Source: Pseudomonadota bacterium
GTDB lineage: Bacteria; Desulfobacterota; Desulfovibrionia; Desulfovibrionales; Desulfovibrionaceae
Length of the DNA: 17,499 nucleotides
Assembly (NCBI GenBank): GCA_023411815.1
Contig: JAEYOJ010000120.1
Span: forward strand, 1-17,499
Reading direction: 5' to 3'
Part shown: piece after piece, positions 10,626-17,317 of the stretch
Layout: every line of letters begins with the position of its first letter
Position numbering within the stretch: position 1 is the stretch's first letter
Position numbers and translations under genes: made by a program
The notes under the pieces: model-generated
Told to the model about the DNA's origin: nothing
The model's database searches: none
The model's input: only the letters and a program-made list of their open reading frames with translations

Positions 10626-10664
10626 GAGCCGGGCTGTACCCAAGTCACAGCCCGGCTCAGTTTT
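10626..10664 (+). terminator. Strong intrinsic terminator after kdsD
   Basis: GAGCCGGGCTGT (10626-10637) pairs perfectly over 12 bp with ACAGCCCGGCTC (10647-10658) around a 9-base loop, followed by AGTTTT. It closes the carB-purF-kdsD transcription block. Confidence 0.88.
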
Positions 10665-11440
10665 CGCGTGCCTTGCCCGTCACATATGTCCGGGTCGTTT
10701 CGGATCAACCGAGGGCGACAAGCCCGTGGCGCGTTCTATGCGCCGATGGTCTTGCTGTGCCACGGGGAATCCGCCTGAGCAGTGCCCAAGCGCCTACTGG
10801 GGCCCTGTTGCCATCCTGAAGAATCTTCCGCCAGCCTGAGGGCCACCGGGCCAGCCGATCTCGCGCCTCCAATCTCTCGCGGAGCGGCAGGACGGCCACG
10901 CCGTGCCGGTTCGCCAATCTCCTCCTTGCCCGTGTAATCAGGGCTGCCGCACAGCGTGGCTGTGAAACACGGTTCCTGCGTTTCCTGCAGCCACGTTTGA
11001 AACTGGCGGGATTGTTCCGCCGCGCAGACTGAGATTTGCCTCTGCGGCCGGCACTCTGGCATCAGAGCGAATTCGCTTGATGGAGTCTTGCGGCAGGGGG
11101 CTCGGCGCATCGGCGGAAAGGTGGTGTGCATAGGCCTCCGGGCGATGACGGAAGAATCCCCTTCGCCAGATCAATCCATAAGGCTGCAGGTAGGTGGCTA
11201 TGAAAGCCCTACGGACTCTTGTGAGTTGTCAGTACAGCGGGACAGGAGGTCGAAATTCGTCAGCGAAAAGGAAATGTGCTCAAGTAATCAGCAACGCCAT
11301 TGTCGAGGTTTTACTATAAAGGATCGCGGAACTTGAAGAGACATGTCCTTAGTAGCTAGTACCGGAGCAATGGTAAAAAAGTCTTTGACACGCAGTTGAA
11401 CCATGATAGTTGATGACGAAATACAACGGAGGCTGCTCAA
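10665..11440. other. Gene-poor region before the MucR-family gene
   Basis: I find no supported gene in these 776 bases. Short overlapping frames on both strands show no family resemblance and differ in composition from the flanking genes. Stacked minus-strand frames between about 10705 and 11174 could be remains of a decayed gene, but this is not demonstrable. From about 11170 the sequence becomes clearly more AT-rich. A perfect -35 hexamer TTGACA lies at 11385-11390, without a clear -10 at the right distance (TAGTTG at 11407-11412 is the nearest). Another AT-rich element, TATAAA, lies at 11315-11320. One of these probably belongs to the promoter of the next gene. Confidence 0.5.
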
Positions 11441-11848
11441 GTGGATGAGTATCTGAAGGAAGCATTGGAGATCGTCAAAGCACAGGCAAGTGTGAGAAAT
11501 ATGACTGAGGAAGAGATCGCTTCCATGGTCATGAAGCTTAGGGAAGGCATCAGGGGCCTGGGAGAGGGTTTCGCTGATGTTCAAGGCAACGGTAATGGCG
11601 AGGCTCAGGAAGCCGGCATGGATCCCAAGAAGGCCGTGCGTGACAAGTCCATCGTATGCCTCGAATGCGGCTGCTCCTTCAAGACGCTGACCAAGCGGCA
11701 TCTGGCCAAATACGGTTTGACGCCAGATGAGTATCGCGACAAGTGGGGCTACCCGCATGACATGCCGCTTGTGTGCAAGAGCCTGCAGCGCGAACGCCGC
11801 AAGAAGATGAAGGAAATGCGGCTGTGGGAGAGGCGCGCCAAGAAGTAG
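11441..11848 (+). CDS. mucR: Ros/MucR-family zinc-finger transcriptional regulator
   Basis: The 135-residue protein matches the Ros/MucR family of small DNA-binding regulators, which often silence or control surface polysaccharide and virulence genes. The recognisable core is residues 61-115: DPKKAVRDKSIVCLECG, then FKTLTKRHLAKYGLTPDEYRDKWGYP and DMPLVCKSLQRERRKKM. Cys73, Cys76 and His87 fit three of the expected zinc ligands. The usual second histidine is Tyr91 here, so zinc binding may be altered or completed by another residue. The N-terminal 60 residues are acidic and helical, as in relatives where they mediate oligomerisation. It starts with GTG, supported by GGAGG at 11428-11432 with 8-base spacing. 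The gene stands alone, with a gene-poor region before it. The symbol reflects family membership, not a proven orthologue, and the targets are unknown. Confidence 0.85.
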   Translation: MDEYLKEALEIVKAQASVRNMTEEEIASMVMKLREGIRGLGEGFADVQGNGNGEAQEAGMDPKKAVRDKSIVCLECGCSFKTLTKRHLAKYGLTPDEYRDKWGYPHDMPLVCKSLQRERRKKMKEMRLWERRAKK

Positions 11849-12126
11849 TCGCTGAAAGCGGCTGTCCGGAATGGCTTCAAGGTGAGCGGCGGCAGCGTCG
11901 CTGGGCTTGGTGTCGCTCCGATTGATTTTCCCGAAGAGCATTGGATGCGTTTCGACAGCTTTTCGAAGCAGTTCTCCCAAGTATTTCTTGAGTTGTAGAG
12001 CCTGAGCGCCACTTGAGCAGCATCCGCATGCTCGTGGTTTATCCTGTGGCCGGTTTCCCGGCCCTGTGCAGCCGTTTCCGCAAGCGGGATGAGGGCGCGA
12101 GACGGGTTTGCCTTATGCCTCGTATC
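11849..12126. other. Intergenic stretch with in-frame tail after the mucR stop
   Basis: No independent gene is evident in these 278 bases between convergent mucR and cobD-cobQ. After the mucR TAG (11846-11848) the same frame stays open for 49 codons to a second TAG at 11996-11998. It would encode a protein-like peptide ending in PIDFPEEHWMRFDSFSKQ and a short hydrophobic tail. This may be a decayed gene end, a former longer C-terminus, or chance. A small GGCCGG/CCGGCC hairpin lies at 12048-12063 without a T-run, so I do not call it a terminator. Confidence 0.4.
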
Positions 12127-14865
12127 TCAGAGATCCAGGGGTGCCCGAATCCTGCGCATGTCCAGGCTGGCGCGTACCGCCTCGGCCAATCTGTCCAGGG
12201 CCGGCTCGATATCGTAGCGGGCGGCGGGGCGGGGCAGCGGGGGCAGGCCCTTGCGTCCGCGCAGGTCGTTCAGGAAGGCGCGCCGGAATCCGTCGGCGTC
12301 GAACACCCCGTGCATATACGTTCCCCATACCGAACCGTCCGCCCGTCCCAAGCCGAGAATTGATCCATCAGACGCCGTGATGGCCGGAACGCACCCGCCA
12401 TCGACCGCCTCGGTACGGCCGTGGTGGATTTCGTAGCCGCGCACGGCCTGTCCGCTGGCCGCATGCGTGCCGCTGGCCTGGATCAGGGTCTTGTGCGCCA
12501 GCAGTTCCGTGCGCAGGGGCAGCAGTCCGAGTCCCTCTTCCACGGCGCCGGCCTCGCGCTCCAGCCCCAGCGGGTCGTGCACCTCGGCGCCGAGCATCTG
12601 GTAGCCGCCGCACAGGCCCACGATGACGCTTCGGTCCGCCAGGGCCCGAACGGCTTGAGCCAGGCCGCTTACGCGCAGGAAGGCCAGATCGCCCGGCGTG
12701 TTCTTGCTGCCGGGCAGGATTATGGCGTCGGGCCTGCCCAGTTCGTCCACGGCGCGCACCAGCCGCACGGCCGCGTCAGGCTCCAGGTTCAGGGCGTCCA
12801 GGTCCGTGAAGTTGGACACGTGCGGCAGGTCGATGACCGCGATGTCCAGTTCACGCTGACCGTCGGGCGGACGCAGGCAAAGGCCGGACTTGAAGCTCAC
12901 GGAATCCTCTTCGGGCAGGCCGTGATCCTTGAAGTACGGCACAACGCCGAGCACGGGCCGCCCCGTGGATTCGAGCAGCCAGTCGTTGGCCGGGGCCAGC
13001 AGCGAGGCGTCGCCCCGGAACTTGTTGAGCACGTAGCCCTTGACCAGCCCGCGCTCCCATTCCTCCAGGCAGTCCATGGTCCCGGCCAGGGAGGCGTAGG
13101 CCCCGCCCCGATCGATGTCCGCGACCAGCAGTACGACCGCGTCAGCATGGCGGGCCATGGCCATGTTCACGATGTCGTGGCGCTTGAGGTTTACCTCGGC
13201 CGGGCTGCCCGCGCCCTCCAGAACCATGACGCCGGCCTCGGCGGCCAGCGAATCGTAGGCTTGGCGCGCGGCCTCCCAGGCCGTGGGCTTGTAGGCCACG
13301 TACTGGGCCACGCGCATGTTGCCCACGGGCTTGCCCATGACGATGACCTGCGAGCCCGTGTCCGAGCAGGGCTTGAGTAGCACCGGGTTCATGCGCGCGT
13401 CGGGCGGCAGGCGGCAGGCCTGGGCCTGCAGGGCCTGGGCCCGGCCGATCTCGCGGCCGTCGGGCGTGACGAAGGAATTGAGGGACATGTTCTGGGCCTT
13501 GAACGGCACGGGCGACAGGCCGTCCTGCAGGAAGATGCGGCACAGCGCCGCCACGAGCAACGACTTGCCCGCATTGGAACTGGCCCCCTGGACCATGACG
13601 GCCGGAGTGCGGCGCTTGGGCTTGGCGGAATTGACGCCCAGGAAGCCGGCCAGCGCCATGACCAGGCGCGCATTGTCCTCCTCGCCGCGTACGGCCGTAC
13701 GGAAGTAGCGGCCGTTCAGCCCGGGGAAGGTCTGGCAGCGCCGGATGGCGAGTCTGGATTTCAGACAATGCGCGAAGGCGTCCTGCGCGTCCAGGCCGGG
13801 TTTGTCCACGCGGCAGAGCAGGAAGTTGGCCTCGCCGGGAAAGACGGTCAGGCCGGGCAGGGCGGAAAGCCTGGCGAACAGGGCCTGCCGCAAGGTCGCG
13901 GCATGTTCGAGGCTGCGTCTGGCGTAGTCCTCGTCCGCCAGGGCGCGCGCTCCCACGGCCAGGGCCAGGCTGTTGACCGACCACGGCGGCAGCCGCTCGC
14001 GCAGCCTGGCGGCAAGCTCCGGTTCGGCCAGGGCCAACCCCAGGCGCAGGCCGGGCATGGAATAGAACTTGGTCAGCGAGAGCAGGGTCAGCACGTTGGC
14101 CGGCCGGGTGTCTGTTGCGACGGGATGAGGATCAGGAGCGCCTCCGGCTGCCGGGGGAAATGATTTCCCCCGAACCCCCTCGCTCTTGTCGAGCAATGAA
14201 ACGGGGGTGCAGGGAGCGCCGCTCCCTGCCGGGAGAAAGCCCGAGAGAGGGCGGCGCCCTCCCTCGGTTGAATCGCGAAGCGCCATGGTGAGCCGGTCCA
14301 GCCCGGCCACGAAGTCCGCGAAGGCCTCGTCCACCACGAACAGCGATTCGGGATGGCGGCCGGCCATTTCGCGCAGGGTCGCGGCCGGGAAGGTGCGACC
14401 CGTGGGGTTGTTCGGCTGGCCCAGGTAGACAAGGGCCGGGCCTGCGGACAGGGCGGCTTCCAGGCGCTCCCAGGGCAGGGCGAAGCCTTCCTCGGCCAGG
14501 AGCGCTAGGCGCTCCACGGACAGGCCATCCAGGCGGCAGGCGCGCTCGTACTCGGCGTAGGATGGCACGGGCACGATGGCTCGCTTCAGGCCGGCTATGC
14601 GCGGCAGCACGGCCAGGATGTCGCTCGTGCCGTTTCCGCACACGACCTCCTCTGGCCGCACGCCGTAGCGTCGGCAGGCCGCCTCGACCAGTTCGGCGCA
14701 GTCCGGGTCAGGGTAATGGGCCAGCACTTCCACGTTTCTCGAAATGACGCTGCGAAGCCATGGCGGCGGGCCCATAGGGTTCATGGATGCCGAGAAGTCG
14801 ATGATCTCGGACGGGTCGCTGCCCGCCAGACAGGCCAGTTCGCGCAGATTGCCGCCGTGAAGCAT
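12127..14865 (-). CDS. cobD-cobQ: CobD-CobQ fusion: threonine-phosphate decarboxylase and cobyric acid synthase
   Basis: One 912-residue chain joins two cobalamin-synthesis enzymes. Residues 1 to about 410 are a PLP-dependent CobD-like enzyme, which decarboxylates threonine phosphate to the aminopropanol phosphate of the nucleotide loop. It has HGGN at the start, QPNNPTGR, VVDEAFADF and SLTKFYSMPGLRLG with the PLP lysine at 266. Residues from about 420 are CobQ/CbiP, which amidates adenosyl-cobyrinate diamide to cobyric acid: a synthetase domain beginning QGASSNAGKS (426-435) and a glutaminase domain with GLCGGYQML (Cys752) and a late histidine in YMHGVF. Residues about 199-255 are an unusual insertion encoded by palindromic DNA (listed separately). 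The frame also opens with GTG at 14874; I prefer the ATG at 14865 because GAAGG at 14874-14878 (minus strand) is spaced for it. A VOC gene lies upstream on the same strand. Confidence 0.93.
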   Translation of the reverse strand: MLHGGNLRELACLAGSDPSEIIDFSASMNPMGPPPWLRSVISRNVEVLAHYPDPDCAELVEAACRRYGVRPEEVVCGNGTSDILAVLPRIAGLKRAIVPVPSYAEYERACRLDGLSVERLALLAEEGFALPWERLEAALSAGPALVYLGQPNNPTGRTFPAATLREMAGRHPESLFVVDEAFADFVAGLDRLTMALRDSTEGGRRPLSGFLPAGSGAPCTPVSLLDKSEGVRGKSFPPAAGGAPDPHPVATDTRPANVLTLLSLTKFYSMPGLRLGLALAEPELAARLRERLPPWSVNSLALAVGARALADEDYARRSLEHAATLRQALFARLSALPGLTVFPGEANFLLCRVDKPGLDAQDAFAHCLKSRLAIRRCQTFPGLNGRYFRTAVRGEEDNARLVMALAGFLGVNSAKPKRRTPAVMVQGASSNAGKSLLVAALCRIFLQDGLSPVPFKAQNMSLNSFVTPDGREIGRAQALQAQACRLPPDARMNPVLLKPCSDTGSQVIVMGKPVGNMRVAQYVAYKPTAWEAARQAYDSLAAEAGVMVLEGAGSPAEVNLKRHDIVNMAMARHADAVVLLVADIDRGGAYASLAGTMDCLEEWERGLVKGYVLNKFRGDASLLAPANDWLLESTGRPVLGVVPYFKDHGLPEEDSVSFKSGLCLRPPDGQRELDIAVIDLPHVSNFTDLDALNLEPDAAVRLVRAVDELGRPDAIILPGSKNTPGDLAFLRVSGLAQAVRALADRSVIVGLCGGYQMLGAEVHDPLGLEREAGAVEEGLGLLPLRTELLAHKTLIQASGTHAASGQAVRGYEIHHGRTEAVDGGCVPAITASDGSILGLGRADGSVWGTYMHGVFDADGFRRAFLNDLRGRKGLPPLPRPAARYDIEPALDRLAEAVRASLDMRRIRAPLDL
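14141..14267. repeat. Palindrome cluster inserted in frame inside cobD-cobQ
   Basis: Four inverted repeats lie head to tail within the coding region. CGGGGGAAAT and ATTTCCCCCG (14152-14161, 14163-14172) are perfect. CCCCC with GGGGG (14175-14179, 14203-14207) encloses an inner GCTC/GAGC pair. GCAGGGAGCG and CGCTCCCTGC (14209-14218, 14220-14229) are perfect. CCGAGAGAGGGCG and CGCCCTCCCTCGG (14241-14253, 14255-14267) have one mismatch, which becomes a G-U pair in the mRNA. The GCCTCCGGC-type edge at 14140-14148 and this architecture resemble REP/BIME-like intergenic repeats. The frame stays open, adding roughly residues 199-255 just before the PLP-lysine motif of the CobD half. Palindromes and the in-frame location are seen directly; that it is a multicopy repeat is inference. 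Confidence 0.75.
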
Positions 14866-14965
14866 GGAGGGCACCTTCGGGACGAGTTTTGTGGCGTTCC
14901 CTGCCTAGCCTAAAGGCGCGTGCAGGCCAAGGCGTAAGAGGAAGGGAGTCCTGGGCGCGGGAAGA

Positions 14966-14991
14966 AGCCTGCCGCGCCGCGCAGGCAGGCT
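14966..14991 (-). terminator. Hairpin between the VOC gene and cobD-cobQ
   Basis: AGCCTGCC (14966-14973) pairs with GGCAGGCT (14984-14991), and inner GCGC/GCGC pairs extend the stem to about 12 bp with one bulged base. Read on the minus strand it is followed by TTCTTCC, a weak pyrimidine tract. It lies 47 bases after the VOC stop, so it may terminate or attenuate transcription before cobD-cobQ. Confidence 0.5.
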
Positions 14992-15037
14992 CTCGGAGAT
15001 ATGGGTACTGCCGGCGCTCCAGCGCGCAGCCGGGCGC

Positions 15038-15460
15038 TCAGGGCAGGACGAGGTTGCCCTTGCCGTCCAGGGTGAAAAACGGGTTCCAGGCCACTTCCCA
15101 CGGGTGCCCGTCGGGATCGGCGAAATAGCCCGAGTGGCCGCCCCAGAACACGTCCTGCGCGGGCTTGAGGATGCGCCCGCCGGCGGCTTCGGCCTGCGCC
15201 AGTAGCGCGGCTACGTCGGCCTTGTCGCGCACGTTGTGGGCCAAGGTGATGCCGCCGAAAGCGCATTCGGATTCGGGCAGCGTCGCATCCTCGGCCAGGG
15301 CCTTGCGGCCATAGAGCGCCAGGGCCATGCCGCCGGCCTGGAAAAAGGTGACCTGCTCGTTGCTCGCGGGCGAGGCTTTCCAGCCGAGACGTTCGTAGAA
15401 GGCTCTGCTGCGGGCCAGATCGGATACGCCAAGGGTGACTATGCTGATGCGCGCTTCCAT
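15038..15460 (-). CDS. VOC-family (glyoxalase/dioxygenase fold) protein
   Basis: The 140-residue protein has the vicinal-oxygen-chelate fold pattern. The first beta-alpha unit is ISIVTLGVSDLARSRAFYERLGW at 5-27, and the second half ends with GYFADPDGHPWEVAWNP at 111-127, where a glutamate (Glu122) would be the usual metal ligand. Such proteins include glyoxalases, fosfomycin- or bleomycin-resistance proteins and ring-cleavage dioxygenases, but most members with this sequence style are uncharacterised, so the substrate is unknown. The frame extends upstream to 15835, but family alignment supports only the ATG at 15460; GGAGG lies about 12 bases before it, a long spacing. It is divergent from the Fe-S protein gene at 15621, with about 160 bases of AT-richer DNA between them that must carry both promoters. 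Confidence 0.88.
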   Translation of the reverse strand: MEARISIVTLGVSDLARSRAFYERLGWKASPASNEQVTFFQAGGMALALYGRKALAEDATLPESECAFGGITLAHNVRDKADVAALLAQAEAAGGRILKPAQDVFWGGHSGYFADPDGHPWEVAWNPFFTLDGKGNLVLP

Positions 15461-15620
15461 GTGTCGGTGTCGCCTCCGCTCTTGTTTTAGATTCGGCACG
15501 ATACATTCAAAGACAAGCCCGGACAACCACCCAAGGGGCGATAGGACATGGTCAGTGCCAGCCGCTGCCCGGAAGGCGGACCGGCATTGTGCGGCCGGAA
15601 TGCTTGGCGTAGGAAGTGGG

Positions 15621-16544
15621 ATGAAACATGGATCAGGCATGCACGAGGCGGAACGAAAAACAGCGGAGCGCGCCATGCACTGGGTGGAAGCCTTCATTGT
15701 CGATCGGCTGGCGGACCAGTCCTTCAACCGCATCTCGCCGGACAGTCCCGACAGCGGGGAGCCGGCCTTTGCCGAGCCCCTGGTAGGCTTCGCCTGTGGC
15801 GACGATCCCTTGTGGGACTTCCTCAAGAGGGACATCGGCGCGTTCCTCTGGACGCCCGCCGAGGCCTATGCCCTGGCCTTTCCGCAGGCCCCGGCCGAAC
15901 CGGAGGAACTGACGGTCATCGCCTGGGTTCTGCCCCAGACCGCAGCCACCCGCGCGGACCATCGCAAGGCTGTCGGCATGCCCAGCCTGCGCTGGAGCAA
16001 GGTGCGCCTGCACGGCGAAATGATCAATGAACGCCTGCGCGCCGAAGCGGTCCGCGAACTGGTCAGCCGGCGTCATCCGGCCTGCGCGCCGACGCTCCTG
16101 CCCCAGTGGTCGCGGGAGGTGTCGGACAAGTACGGCTTTGCCTCGCGCTGGTCCGAACGGCACGCTGCGCACGTGGCCGGCCTGGGCACCTTCGGCCTGT
16201 CGGACGGGCTCATCACGCCCCGGGGCAAGGCCGTGCGCGTGGGCAGCGTGGTCGCGCGCATCGACATTCCGGCCACGGCCAGGCCGTATACGCGGCATAA
16301 TGAGTGGTGTTTGCAGGCTGCCACGGGCAAGTGCGGGGTGTGCATGTGGCGCTGCCCGGCAGGGGCCATCAGCCATGCCGGGCATGACAAGGTCGCCTGC
16401 CAGGCCTATATCCGTGGCACAACCGCGCCCTTCGTCGAACGCGAACAGCTCGGCGACCGCGTGAACAGCTGCGGCCTGTGCCAGGCGGGCGTGCCCTGCG
16501 AAGCGGGCATCCCCAAGGCCGCGCTGCGTCGGAAGCCCGCGTGA
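15621..16544 (+). CDS. QueG-like double [4Fe-4S] protein (epoxyqueuosine reductase-related)
   Basis: The 307-residue protein resembles the epoxyqueuosine-reductase-like Fe-S family. The N-terminal 180 residues have little recognisable sequence. Then comes ERHAAHVAGLGTFGLSDGLIT (179-199), a conserved motif of QueG and relatives. Two cluster-binding sets follow: Cys230, Cys238, Cys241 and Cys245 (GKCGVCMWRCP), and Cys260, Cys284, Cys287 and Cys293 (CGLCQAGVPC). It is shorter than true QueG (about 350-380) and lacks a C-terminal HEAT-repeat part, so it is probably a paralogue with another redox role, not the tRNA-modification enzyme. Whether it binds cobalamin, as QueG does, cannot be judged here. 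The ATG at 15621 has AGGAAG at 15611-15616; an upstream ATG at 15600 is less well supported. It converges on the DUF2267 gene. Confidence 0.82.
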   Translation: MKHGSGMHEAERKTAERAMHWVEAFIVDRLADQSFNRISPDSPDSGEPAFAEPLVGFACGDDPLWDFLKRDIGAFLWTPAEAYALAFPQAPAEPEELTVIAWVLPQTAATRADHRKAVGMPSLRWSKVRLHGEMINERLRAEAVRELVSRRHPACAPTLLPQWSREVSDKYGFASRWSERHAAHVAGLGTFGLSDGLITPRGKAVRVGSVVARIDIPATARPYTRHNEWCLQAATGKCGVCMWRCPAGAISHAGHDKVACQAYIRGTTAPFVEREQLGDRVNSCGLCQAGVPCEAGIPKAALRRKPA

Positions 16545-16656
16545 CACGTGAGGGCTGCAGGCGAAAGCTTGGCGGGAGACGATCCCTTCCGTCCGGAGCA
16601 GAGCCTGCCGGATGCGTCATGTCCGAGCGCGCACCAGGAGGCGGCGCATGTCCGCC

Positions 16657-17076
16657 TCATCCTCTCAGGGGCGGCTTTCCAACCCGTTCCGGCTTCGCAG
16701 GCTGCTTGGGAAGCAGGCCCTTTCTGTACTCCTCGGGCAGGTCCTGAAGTATTTCCGGCAGCTCGCCCGTGGCCATCCCGAGCCCCAGAACCTTCGTGAC
16801 CACCAGGGCCAGATCCCTGGGAGCATAGCCCTGCACGCTGGCCCGCCGCTCGATCCGGGACAGGAACTCGTCAAAGCCGTATCCGGCCGTGACCGCCTTC
16901 TCCGGGAGCAGCTCCTTGAGGCGGTCCGGAAGGTGTGCCGCCAGACTGCGCCGCTTGTCGCGATCCAGACGCTCGGCGAGAACGGCCACGACCGCTGTAA
17001 GCGTGCGTTCGGCTTCCTCCCGCGATCTGCCGGGCATGCGCCGCTCCACCTCGATGACGAACTCTTCGTAGTTCAC
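16657..17076 (-). CDS. DUF2267-family protein
   Basis: The 139-residue protein fits the DUF2267 pattern. It begins MNYEEFVIEVERRM and continues SREEAERTLTAVVAVLAERL (18-37) and AHLPDRLKELLPE (47-59). A second similar helical unit runs from FDEFLSRIERRA (68-79) to about residue 112 (LPEILQDLPEEY near 105-116). It is predicted to be all-helical and soluble, made of two repeats of a helical module. No enzyme motif is present and the family's function is unknown. The tail after residue 120 is basic and proline-rich. It starts with GTG, supported by a GAGGAGGAG ribosome-binding site. A hairpin, GAGGCGG (16638-16644) with CCGCCTC (16652-16658), spans the stop codon and may help separate it from the convergent Fe-S gene, although it has no T-run. 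Confidence 0.82.
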   Translation of the reverse strand: MNYEEFVIEVERRMPGRSREEAERTLTAVVAVLAERLDRDKRRSLAAHLPDRLKELLPEKAVTAGYGFDEFLSRIERRASVQGYAPRDLALVVTKVLGLGMATGELPEILQDLPEEYRKGLLPKQPAKPERVGKPPLRG

Positions 17077-17146
17077 GGTCTCCTCCTCGCGTTGGGCATT
17101 CCCCCGGATCGCACCATACCCAATTTCGCACCGTCACGGCCAGGGC

Positions 17147-17175
17147 ATTATAGGATTACTTTTCGGGGCGGTGCC
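17147..17175 (-). promoter_or_regulatory. Candidate promoter of the DUF2267 gene
   Basis: On the minus strand a perfect -10 hexamer, TATAAT, occupies 17147-17152, about 70 bases before the GTG start. The hexamer 17 bases upstream (17170-17175, GGCACC) is a poor -35 match. Its position in an otherwise GC-rich region and between the groEL terminator and this gene supports it. Confidence 0.5.
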
Positions 17176-17187
17176 GAGCGTGCCGAC

Positions 17188-17226
17188 GAGCCGGCTGTCC
17201 TGTCGAGAGGGCAGGGCGGCCGGCTC
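17188..17226 (+). repeat. Long hairpin between groEL and the DUF2267 gene
   Basis: GAGCCGGC (17188-17195) and GCCGGCTC (17219-17226) pair perfectly, and the stem continues inward to 17203/17211 with five Watson-Crick and three G-U pairs, leaving a 7-base loop. It folds continuously only as plus-strand RNA; on the minus strand the G-U positions become A-C mismatches. No plus-strand gene is known here, so its role is open. Confidence 0.5.
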
Positions 17227-17253
17227 ACTGAAGACTGGACGGTTTCGCAATAG

Positions 17254-17284
17254 CAAAAGGCCGGCCCCGCAAGGGGCCGGCCTT
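17254..17284 (-). terminator. Intrinsic terminator of groEL
   Basis: A perfect 12-bp stem, AAGGCCGGCCCC (17257-17268) with GGGGCCGGCCTT (17273-17284), has a four-base loop. On the minus strand it is followed by a T-rich run (the stem's TT plus TT), giving a classic terminator 34 bases after the groEL stop. Confidence 0.9.
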
Positions 17285-17317
17285 CGCCTATAGGAAACCG
17301 ATGGTAGGGCTTGCAGC

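Noticed and set aside
11200..11319. 39-codon plus-strand frame starting MKALRTLVSC in the gene-poor region
   Set aside because: There is a weak purine-rich sequence upstream but no known family, and the composition is compatible with chance.
12421..13380. 319-codon plus-strand frame opposite the CobQ half
   Set aside because: It is an antisense shadow of the well-conserved CobQ domain.
15461..15835. 125-codon N-terminal extension of the VOC protein
   Set aside because: It would overlap the start of the divergent Fe-S gene, and the VOC fold begins right at the internal ATG at 15460.
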